Positions 1 to 5,938 of a stretch of 9,905 nucleotides of DNA are shown here, piece by piece. The notes under the pieces are model-generated. The model saw only the letters and a list, made by a program, of their open reading frames with translations. It searched no databases and was not told the origin of the DNA. Source of the DNA: CAYZJD01 sp964478455 (GTDB lineage: Bacteria; Acidobacteriota; Terriglobia; Bryobacterales; Bryobacteraceae); the NCBI GenBank assembly GCA_964478455.1, contig CAYZJD010000156.1, positions 1-9,905 of the forward strand, read 5' to 3'. The position numbers and the translations under genes are program-made. The stretch's first letter is position 1, and each line of letters opens with the position of its first letter.

Positions 1-857
1 TTGGTGAACTGGACCGAGCGCAGCTCGGGGCCCTGTCCGGGGTCATAAATCCTCACGAACGGCTCGCGTCGGTAGCGGGCTTCATAGATGCCGATCAGCT
101 TCTCGGCGTCACAGCCAGGCCTCAAGCGCAGGTAGACGGTCTCCAGGATCCCGCGGTCGACCGGCAGCAGGTGCGCAGTGAAGCTGAACTCGCTTTCTTC
201 CAGGCCTGATGTCAGCAATACCTCCGCCACGTGGCGATGGTTCAGAATCGAGTAGGCCGTGAAGTTCTCGGCCACCTCGCAGAAGCTGGTCTTCAGGCTC
301 GGCTTCCTTCCCGCGCCGCTCACTCCGCTCTTGGCGTCGCAGACGATGCCCGCTCTGCGGTCCACCACATCCGCCTCCACGAGAGGGCGAAGCGCGAGGT
401 TGGCCGCCGTCGGGTAGCACCCCGGGTTGGCCACCAGCCGCGCCTTCCGGACGGCGTCGCGGTGGAACTCAGGCAAACCGTACACGGCCTCCGCGAGCAG
501 GCCTGGTTGCGTGTGCGTCTCCTTGTACCAGACACGGTAGTTCTCGATGGTGCGCAAGCGGAAGGCGCCGCTCAGGTCGATCACCTTCGCCCCGGCGTCC
601 AGCATCGCCGGCGCCAGTTCCATCGACGCCTCCGCCGGTGTGGCCAGAAAGACGATTTCCAGCTTCTCGGCTTTCACCGCTTCCGGCGTCGATGCGACCC
701 TTGGGAATTCCTTCTGCCCACGCGGGCGGGGCCGGTCCTCCGAGTCCGCCCGGTGCGTCATCAACCATGGCTCGACCCCGCCATGGCGGGCGAGAATGCG
801 GACGAGCTCCGCGCCGCTGTAACCCCGGTAGCCGACGACGCCAACCCTCACCGCCAT
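1..857 (-). CDS. argC: N-acetyl-gamma-glutamyl-phosphate reductase, 3' end beyond window
   Basis: ArgC reduces N-acetyl-glutamyl-5-phosphate to N-acetylglutamate semialdehyde with NADPH, the third step of arginine synthesis, in the cytoplasm. Translation from the ATG at 857-855 begins MAVRVGVVGYRGYSGAELVR, the usual N-terminal nucleotide-binding loop (GxxGxxG type). The catalytic cysteine is C147 in the motif NPGCYPT. Further downstream are the family signatures HRHVAE and HLLPVDRGI. The frame is open without interruption for 285 residues to the window edge. The family is usually about 310-350 residues, so roughly the last 30-60 are missing. No other start is plausible, because the Rossmann motif begins at residue 4. 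A GGAG lies 13 nt upstream of the start, rather far for a ribosome binding site. A candidate ArgR operator overlaps the start codon and the promoter. The neighbouring gene upstream on the same strand is unrelated to arginine synthesis, so argC is probably the first gene of its transcript. Confidence 0.96.
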   Translation of the reverse strand, partial: MAVRVGVVGYRGYSGAELVRILARHGGVEPWLMTHRADSEDRPRPRGQKEFPRVASTPEAVKAEKLEIVFLATPAEASMELAPAMLDAGAKVIDLSGAFRLRTIENYRVWYKETHTQPGLLAEAVYGLPEFHRDAVRKARLVANPGCYPTAANLALRPLVEADVVDRRAGIVCDAKSGVSGAGRKPSLKTSFCEVAENFTAYSILNHRHVAEVLLTSGLEESEFSFTAHLLPVDRGILETVYLRLRPGCDAEKLIGIYEARYRREPFVRIYDPGQGPELRSVQFT

Positions 858-892
858 GAGTAATTATTCACTCCAATGAATAAATATAGCAC
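855..892 (-). promoter_or_regulatory. Candidate tandem ARG boxes (ArgR operator) over the argC promoter
   Basis: Two 18-bp windows, 855-872 and 875-892, resemble the enterobacterial ARG box (TGAAT-4 AT-ATTCA core). The first contains TGAGTAATTATTCA, which matches 9 of 10 core bases with an all-A/T centre. The second contains TGAATAAATATAGC, 7 of 10, also with an A/T centre. The centres are 20 bp apart, meaning a 2-bp gap, close to the 2-3 bp separation known for paired ARG boxes. The block is AT-rich inside a GC-rich region. On the minus strand, TGCTATATT at 891-883 resembles an extended -10 element and lies within the second box. Repression by arginine-bound ArgR is the inferred role. No argR gene is in the window. 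Confidence 0.55.
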
Positions 893-937
893 GGTGGGAC
901 GCGGGCCGGAAGAGCTGGCCGGCTCAGGCGGGCGTTG

Positions 938-1414
938 TCACTTCTGCTCGGCGACCGAGCGTTCCGCCAGCTCGCCCAGGATCGGCAGCTTGTAGAACTG
1001 CTCCTGGCTGGTCTTGATGAGCATGAAGATCCAGGTGAAGAAAATGACGGCTTTCAATAAACTGCCAACGAAGGAGAAGCCCCGTAGTCCTCCAGGCCAG
1101 TGCGGCAAGTTCGGGAAGTCCCAGATCGGACCGATCACCCAATCCACGATCAGCCAGGCGACAAACAAGTAGATGCCCTGGAACGCATGAAACCGAACCG
1201 TTTTGTCGTAGCGGAACTGCTGAGCAGCCAGGAACACGATCGCCGGAACCCAGCCGACAATCGGGATGTAGCAGAGCGTCGAGGCCGAGCGCGGGCTCAG
1301 ACCCCCAAGAATGTCACCTTTCTTGGCTGTTGCCGACGACTGGCGGGAGCCGCACGCTCCGCAAAACAGATCGGTGTCCTTCGTTTGGCGCCCGCACTGG
1401 CAACAATAGGGCAT
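938..1414 (-). CDS. Zinc-ribbon small membrane protein (DUF4870-like), function unknown
   Basis: The 158-residue product starts with a short zinc ribbon: C4/C5-x-x-C7-G and C18-x-x-C21-G. A polar linker of about 20 residues follows, then three hydrophobic stretches at about 46-64, 80-98 and 115-133 that should cross the membrane. The signature between TM1 and TM2, VRFHAFQ at residues 73-79, is typical of DUF4870-type small membrane proteins. No enzymatic residues are evident and no function is known. A zinc-ribbon head on a small membrane body is common in Acidobacteria and Firmicutes. I chose the ATG at 1414 because it places the first CxxC at residues 4-7, the usual arrangement in these proteins. 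An in-frame GTG at 1423 would add three residues and cannot be excluded. The gene reads in the same direction as argC, 80 bp upstream of it, but argC seems to have its own promoter. Confidence 0.8.
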   Translation of the reverse strand: MPYCCQCGRQTKDTDLFCGACGSRQSSATAKKGDILGGLSPRSASTLCYIPIVGWVPAIVFLAAQQFRYDKTVRFHAFQGIYLFVAWLIVDWVIGPIWDFPNLPHWPGGLRGFSFVGSLLKAVIFFTWIFMLIKTSQEQFYKLPILGELAERSVAEQK

Positions 1415-1534
1415 TCCCGTCACCCAGCAATTCTTACGTTACGAAGAAATGCCTTGTTCCCGCAAATCCATTGCAAGCCCGGGCACGCGCAAGACCAGCC
1501 GAGCCAGAGGGCTCCCTGTGATAGGATGGCGCCC
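1415..1534. other. Divergent intergenic region between the zinc-ribbon gene and the MBL gene
   Basis: This 120-bp gap must hold promoters for two divergently read genes, but I see no convincing -35/-10 pair in either direction. It contains the palindrome GCCCGGGC near 1474-1481 and a 5-bp hairpin, GAGCC-AGAG-GGCTC, near 1500-1513. Both are short enough to be chance in GC-rich DNA. AGGA at 1523-1526 is the likely ribosome binding site of the plus-strand gene. Confidence 0.4.
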
Positions 1535-2548
1535 ATGCAACGATCCCCTCTTCTGCTCGTGTTGGCCTGGGCCGCGGTTTCCGCGTACGCGGCCGGCACC
1601 CTCGATATTTACTTTGTCGATGTCGAGGGCGGCCAGGCCACGCTGATCGTGACGCCCGCGGGCGAGTCCCTGCTGGTGGATGCGGGCTGGCCTGGCTTTG
1701 GGGGTCGGGACTCCGCGAGGATCGCCCGTGCGGCTGAACAGGCCGGCATCCGGCGCATCGATTACCTGCTGACGACCCACTACCACCTGGACCACGTTGG
1801 AGGTGTGCCGGAAATCGCCGCCCGAATCCCGGTCGTCCACTTCGTTGATCATGGCCCTAACACGGAAGCCGGCAAGCAAGCCGGCCAGCTATCGGAGCAG
1901 TACCGCATGGTCACCGACAAGGCGAAACACCTTGTGGTCAGGTCGGGCGATGCGATCCCGCTCAGGGGCGTGAAGGTAGTCGTAGTAACAGCCCGGGGCG
2001 AGCGCATCGCGACGCCCATTGCCGGCGCCGGTGCTGCCAACCCGCTGTGCGCCGCTCAACAGCCCAAGCATGAGGATCCCAGCGAAAATGCCCGTTCGGT
2101 GGGCTTTCTTCTCACCTATGGCAAGTTCCGGTTCATCGACCTGGGAGACCTGACCTGGAACAAGGAACTCGAGCTCGTGTGTCCGTCGAACCTGATCGGG
2201 ACCGTCGATGCGTACCTCACCTCGCATCACGGCCTGGACATGTCCGGCCCGCCAGCCATCGTTCACGCCCTGCACCCGCGCGTGGCCATCATGAACAACG
2301 GTGCGCGAAAGGGTGGCTCGCCCTCCGCCTGGCGCGTCGTGCGCAATTCGCCCGGACTCGAGGATCTGTGGCAGCTTCATCATGCCCTTTCCGGTGCCCG
2401 GGAGACGAATTCGCCGCCCGATTTCGTCGCCAACCTCGAGGAGCAATGCCAGGGTCACGGCATCAAGCTGTCCGCCCGTGACGACGGCTCCTTCACGGTC
2501 ACCAACGAACGAACGGGCTACAGCAGGAGCTACCCCCGCAAACCGTAA
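1535..2548 (+). CDS. Secreted metallo-beta-lactamase-fold hydrolase, ComEC/Rec2-like
   Basis: The 337-residue product has the metallo-beta-lactamase fold. H82-Y-H84-L-D86-H87 is the metal-binding HxHxDH motif. LLVDAGW precedes it, GDLTW supplies a later Asp near D205, and TSHHG at 229-233 matches the SHHG segment of the ComEC/Rec2 extracellular nuclease-like domain. Residues 1-20 form a signal peptide with a hydrophobic core and cleavage likely after AYA (residue 19) or one residue later, so the protein is probably exported. It lacks the membrane channel of true ComEC. The substrate cannot be told from sequence and could be a phosphodiester, a nucleic acid or a small ester. I start at the ATG at 1535 because AGGA at 1523-1526 sits 8 nt upstream. 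The ATG at 1526 would overlap that site. The frame is open further upstream but would run through the opposite-strand zinc-ribbon gene. Confidence 0.88.
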   Translation: MQRSPLLLVLAWAAVSAYAAGTLDIYFVDVEGGQATLIVTPAGESLLVDAGWPGFGGRDSARIARAAEQAGIRRIDYLLTTHYHLDHVGGVPEIAARIPVVHFVDHGPNTEAGKQAGQLSEQYRMVTDKAKHLVVRSGDAIPLRGVKVVVVTARGERIATPIAGAGAANPLCAAQQPKHEDPSENARSVGFLLTYGKFRFIDLGDLTWNKELELVCPSNLIGTVDAYLTSHHGLDMSGPPAIVHALHPRVAIMNNGARKGGSPSAWRVVRNSPGLEDLWQLHHALSGARETNSPPDFVANLEEQCQGHGIKLSARDDGSFTVTNERTGYSRSYPRKP

Positions 2549-2550
2549 CT

Positions 2551-2611
2551 TGGGGACAGCCCGCATGTTTCCTCTTCGGCATCGGCCGAGGAAACATGCG
2601 GGCTGTCCCCA
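2551..2611. repeat. Perfect 24-bp inverted repeat with 13-nt loop (REP/MITE-like palindrome)
   Basis: Arms at 2551-2574 and 2588-2611 are exact reverse complements over all 24 bases. The outer ends are TGGGGACAG and CTGTCCCCA. The 13-nt loop (2575-2587) can add a small inner GGC/GCC stem around ATCG. The element starts 2 nt after the stop of the MBL gene and ends 21 nt before the gltX start. No T-run follows on either strand, so it is not a canonical intrinsic terminator, though so strong a hairpin could still slow transcription or protect a 3' end. Termini of the GGGGACAG type recur, as I recall, in palindromic repeats mobilised by IS200-like/REP-associated transposases. No transposase is in the window. 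Confidence 0.85.
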
Positions 2612-2632
2612 CTCGCTATACTGGAAGGTTCC

Positions 2633-4105
2633 ATGATTCGCGTGCGGTTCGCCCCATCGCCCACGGGGTATCTTCACATCGGCAGCGCAAGGACCTTTAT
2701 TTTCAACTGGTTGTACGCACGACACCACCACGGGACGATGATCCTCCGGATCGATGACACGGACGTCGATCGCAATACGCAGGAGTCGCTCGACTCAATC
2801 TTCGATGGGCTGCGATGGCTCGCGCTGGACTGGGACGAGATCTACCGCCAGTCGGAAAGAGTGCAGTTGCACCGGCAAATCGCCGACACGATACTCCAAA
2901 AAGACCACGCCTACCGTGACTTCACCCCCGCCCACGGCGATCTCGAGGAGAAGCCGTACGGAGAGCAGGCTTGGCTGTTCAACCCCGGCATGCGTGAGCT
3001 GCCGAAAGAAGTAAGTGACCGGCGCGCGGCCGCTGGAGAACCGTTCGTTCTCCGGTTCCGGGTCCCCCGGGAGAATCGCTCCACCGTGACNNNNNNNNNN
3101 GACGCGGTCTTCGGCGAGCAAACCAAGGCCACGGCCGACATCGAAGACTTCGCCCTGCTGCGCAGCAATGGGCTGCCGACGTATCACATGGCCTCGTGCG
3201 CGGACGACGTTGACTTGCGGATCAGCCACATCATCCGCGGGCAGGATCACCTGACCAACACCTTCAAGCACGTGCTCATTTTCGAGGCCGCCGGCGTCGC
3301 GCCCCCGGTATTCGCCCATCTGCCGCTGCTGATGGCGCCCGATGGCGCGAAGCTCTCCAAGCGCAGGCACGGCCCGGTCGTGAGCGTCACGACGTACCGC
3401 GACGCCGGCTTCCTGCCCGAGGCGTTCGTGAATTTCCTGTGCCTCCTTGGTTGGTCGCCCAAAGACGACCGCGAGCGAATGTCGCGGCAGGAACTGATCG
3501 ATGCCTTCTCCTTCGAGGGCATCAACAAGTCGAACGCGGTCGTGAATTTCACCGAGGACGACCCGTTCGACCCGAAGGCGATCTGGCTGAACGCGCAGCA
3601 CCTTTACGCGATGCCGGTCGAGGATCTGGCCGAGAGGTTGACGCCGTACCTGAGCGCGGCCGGCCTTCAGGTTGAGCGGAGTAAGCTGCTCGCCGTCACG
3701 CCGTTGATCCAGGAGCGCATCAAGACGCTGAGCGATGCAGCCAGAGTGGCGGATTTCTTCTTTGTTGATGAACTGCATCCCTATGATGCTGGCGAGCTCA
3801 TTCCGCAAAAGGGGGACGCGGCCATGGCGCTGGCGCTGCTACAGCGCGCCCGGCAGGTTCTGGCGGTGACGGAGTTCAGGCGCGAAAGCCTGGAAGAGGC
3901 GCTGCGGGCCGAAGCGGCCGGCATGGGCGTGAAGAGCGGCCCGATGTTCCAGCCGATTCGGGTGGCCGTCTGCGGCCGCAAAGCGGCGCCGCCGCTGTTT
4001 GAAACCCTCGAGGTCCTAGGCCCGCAAACCTGCCTCAAGCGGATTGACCAGGCCATCGAGAAACTACAGCGGGAGCTGGCCGGGCAGCCCGCAGGGGACC
4101 GGTAG
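2633..4105 (+). CDS. gltX: Glutamate--tRNA ligase (GluRS), with a 10-N assembly gap
   Basis: GluRS attaches glutamate to tRNA(Glu) with ATP, in the cytoplasm. The 490-residue product is of normal length for the family. It opens with RFAPSPTGYLHIGSAR, where H15-I-G-S18 is the class I HIGH signature in its usual GluRS variant form. KLSKR at 240-244 is the KMSKS loop. DFALLRSNGLPTYHMAS and RGQDHL are further catalytic-domain landmarks, and the anticodon-binding region fills the C-terminal third. GGAAGG at 2623-2628 is the ribosome binding site. Ten N at 3091-3100 hide residues 154-156; residue 153 must be Thr, because its codon is ACN. The frame is the same on both sides of the gap. glnS follows 16 bp downstream, so the two synthetases are probably co-transcribed. 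A strong hairpin just upstream would lie in the leader if transcription starts before it. Confidence 0.96.
   Translation: MIRVRFAPSPTGYLHIGSARTFIFNWLYARHHHGTMILRIDDTDVDRNTQESLDSIFDGLRWLALDWDEIYRQSERVQLHRQIADTILQKDHAYRDFTPAHGDLEEKPYGEQAWLFNPGMRELPKEVSDRRAAAGEPFVLRFRVPRENRSTVXXXXDAVFGEQTKATADIEDFALLRSNGLPTYHMASCADDVDLRISHIIRGQDHLTNTFKHVLIFEAAGVAPPVFAHLPLLMAPDGAKLSKRRHGPVVSVTTYRDAGFLPEAFVNFLCLLGWSPKDDRERMSRQELIDAFSFEGINKSNAVVNFTEDDPFDPKAIWLNAQHLYAMPVEDLAERLTPYLSAAGLQVERSKLLAVTPLIQERIKTLSDAARVADFFFVDELHPYDAGELIPQKGDAAMALALLQRARQVLAVTEFRRESLEEALRAEAAGMGVKSGPMFQPIRVAVCGRKAAPPLFETLEVLGPQTCLKRIDQAIEKLQRELAGQPAGDR
3091..3100. other. Run of 10 N (assembly gap) inside gltX
   Basis: Ten undetermined bases interrupt gltX between codons for STV and DAVFG. 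Ten may be a scaffolding placeholder rather than a measured length. From memory, related GluRS proteins have about two residues between the Thr and the Asp here, against three implied, so the true gap may be 7 bases. Any length equal to 1 modulo 3 keeps the reading frame. Confidence 0.95.
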
Positions 4106-4121
4106 CGGGAGGCAAGAGGCT

Positions 4122-5894
4122 ATGGATACGTCACGTCCTGACCTGAACAACAGCAGCGCCGGCAAAGCGCCGGAGACCACGGCCGCGACCCAGGCCGGGG
4201 CTACGACCGGCCCTTCCAATTTCATCCGCGAAATCATCATCGAGGATTTGAAGACAAACAAGTATGCCGGGCGAGTGCGTACGCGGTTTCCGCCGGAGCC
4301 GAACGGTTATTTGCACATCGGCCACGCCAAGTCCATCTGCCTCAACTTCGGCCTGGCGGCTGAGTTCGGCGGAAAGTGCAATCTGCGGTTTGACGATACC
4401 AACCCGTGCAAAGAGGAGATCGAGTACGTCGAATCGATCATCCAGGATGTCCGCTGGCTCGGCTTCGATTGGGAGGATCGTCTTTTCTACGCCTCCGACT
4501 ACTTCGATCAACTTTACGAGTGGGCCGTCCAGTTGATCAAAGCCGGGAAGGCCTACGTCTGTGACCTGACTGCGGATGAAATCCGCGAGTACCGCGGCAC
4601 GCTGACACAGCCCGGCCGCAACAGCCCCTGTCGCGACCGCTCCGTGGAGGAGAACCTGGACCTGTTCGAGCGCATGCGGGCCGGGGAGTTCCCGGACGGG
4701 TCCCGGACCCTGCGAGCCAAAATCGACATGGCTTCGCCCAACCTGAACATGCGGGACCCGGTGATGTACCGCATCCTTCACGCCGACCACCACCGGACGG
4801 GCGACAAATGGTGCATCTACCCCATGTACGACTTCGCCCATGGCCAGTCCGACTCCATCGAGGGCATCACACATTCCATTTGCACTCTGGAATTCGAGGA
4901 CCACCGGCCGTTGTACGACTGGTATCTGGATCAGTTGGGCATCTACCACCCGCAGCAGATCGAGTTTGACCGGCTCAACCTCACCTACACCGTCCTCAGC
5001 AAGCGCAAGCTGCTCACCTTGGTTCAAAAAGGGTACGTGCGAGGCTGGGACGATCCACGCATGCCGACCATCTCCGGGATCCGGCGGCGCGGCTACACGC
5101 CGGAAGCGATCCGCAATTTCTGCGGCCGAATCGGCGTGTCCAAGACGAATGGCACCATCGAGCTTTCTCTTGTGGAACACGCCGTTCGGGAGGATCTGAA
5201 CAGGCGGGCACCTCGGGTCATGGCCGTGCTGCGGCCGCTGCGGGTGGTCATTGACAACTACCCGGAGGGCCTGGTCGAGGAACTGGAGGCGGTCAACAAC
5301 CCCGAGGATGCCGGCATGGGCACTCGCAAAGTGCCTTTCTCCCGGGTGCTTTACATCGAGCAGGATGATTTTCGGGAACACCCGCCGAAGCAGTACTACC
5401 GGCTGGCTCCCGGCCGCGAAGTCAGGCTGCGCTACGGCTATTTCATCACTTGCACCGGCGTGGTCAAGGATGACGCGACCGGTGAAGTGGTCCAACTCCA
5501 CTGCACCTATGATCCGGAGACCCGCGGCGGCAACGCTCCGGATGGGCGCAAAGTGAAGTCGACCATTCACTGGGTCTCGACCGCCCATGCCATTGAGGCC
5601 GAAGTGCGCTTGTACGATCATCTCTTCAGCCGGGATCTGGGTGATGAGAGTGAGGGGCAGGACTTCACCGCCTGCCTCAACCCGAACTCTCTGGAAGTCC
5701 TGGCCTCCTGCAAGCTCGAACCCAGCCTGCGCGGCGCCGCCGCGGGCGCCCGCTACCAGTTCGAACGGCTGGGCTATTTCTGCGTCGATCCCGACTCAAC
5801 AGTGGACAAGCTGGTGTTTAACCGGACAGTTCCGCTGCGTGACACCTGGGCCAAGATCGAGAAGACTCAAAAGGAAAAGAGCGGCCGGACATGA
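4122..5894 (+). CDS. glnS: Glutamine--tRNA ligase (GlnRS)
   Basis: GlnRS charges tRNA(Gln) directly with glutamine, so an organism carrying it does not need to make Gln-tRNA(Gln) by amidating Glu-tRNA(Gln). The 590-residue product has the GlnRS-type class I signature PPEPNGYLHIGHAKS, with HIGH at 65-68, and VLSKR at 291-295 as the KMSKS loop. The segment DDTNP and the long C-terminal beta-barrel anticodon-binding region (about 360-590) are also as expected. The first 34 residues are a low-complexity stretch rich in Ala, Thr, Ser and Gly, ahead of the usual N-terminus (NFIREIIIEDL). The start is supported by GGGAGG at 4107-4112, nine bases upstream. Upstream is gltX (16 bp gap) and downstream the carbamoyltransferase (44 bp gap), which suggests one transcript. 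Bacterial glnS is generally held to derive from a eukaryote-type GluRS lineage by ancient transfer. Confidence 0.96.
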   Translation: MDTSRPDLNNSSAGKAPETTAATQAGATTGPSNFIREIIIEDLKTNKYAGRVRTRFPPEPNGYLHIGHAKSICLNFGLAAEFGGKCNLRFDDTNPCKEEIEYVESIIQDVRWLGFDWEDRLFYASDYFDQLYEWAVQLIKAGKAYVCDLTADEIREYRGTLTQPGRNSPCRDRSVEENLDLFERMRAGEFPDGSRTLRAKIDMASPNLNMRDPVMYRILHADHHRTGDKWCIYPMYDFAHGQSDSIEGITHSICTLEFEDHRPLYDWYLDQLGIYHPQQIEFDRLNLTYTVLSKRKLLTLVQKGYVRGWDDPRMPTISGIRRRGYTPEAIRNFCGRIGVSKTNGTIELSLVEHAVREDLNRRAPRVMAVLRPLRVVIDNYPEGLVEELEAVNNPEDAGMGTRKVPFSRVLYIEQDDFREHPPKQYYRLAPGREVRLRYGYFITCTGVVKDDATGEVVQLHCTYDPETRGGNAPDGRKVKSTIHWVSTAHAIEAEVRLYDHLFSRDLGDESEGQDFTACLNPNSLEVLASCKLEPSLRGAAAGARYQFERLGYFCVDPDSTVDKLVFNRTVPLRDTWAKIEKTQKEKSGRT

Positions 5895-5938
5895 CGCAGG
5901 CAGCCGGACTCCGGTCGGATTAATCTCAGGACATTGGC

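Noticed and set aside
231..863. 210-residue plus-strand ORF
   Set aside because: Antisense to argC, whose motifs are unmistakable. The translation is Arg/His-rich with no recognisable domain.
900..930. Possible hairpin terminator after the zinc-ribbon gene (GCCGG/CCGGC)
   Set aside because: Only a 5-bp stem with a 9-nt loop and no T-tract. Expected by chance in GC-rich DNA.
1100..1534. Upstream in-frame extension of the MBL gene to a 482-residue ORF
   Set aside because: It runs antisense through the zinc-ribbon membrane gene, has no family features, and the signal peptide and ribosome binding site fix the start at 1535.
2551..2611. Intrinsic terminator for the MBL gene
   Set aside because: The stem is far longer than a usual terminator and no T-run follows on either strand, so I call it a repeat.
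2617..2622. TATACT as a -10 element for gltX
   Set aside because: It lies 11 nt from the start codon, overlaps the ribosome binding site region and has no -35 partner.
1889..2731. 280-residue minus-strand ORF
   Set aside because: Antisense to the MBL gene, running through the inverted repeat into gltX. An artefact of GC-rich codon structure.
2795..3808. 337-residue minus-strand ORF
   Set aside because: Antisense to gltX and crosses the N gap. No domain.
4131..5621. 496-residue minus-strand ORF
   Set aside because: Long, but lies wholly opposite glnS. Composition is typical of a mirror frame, with no motifs.
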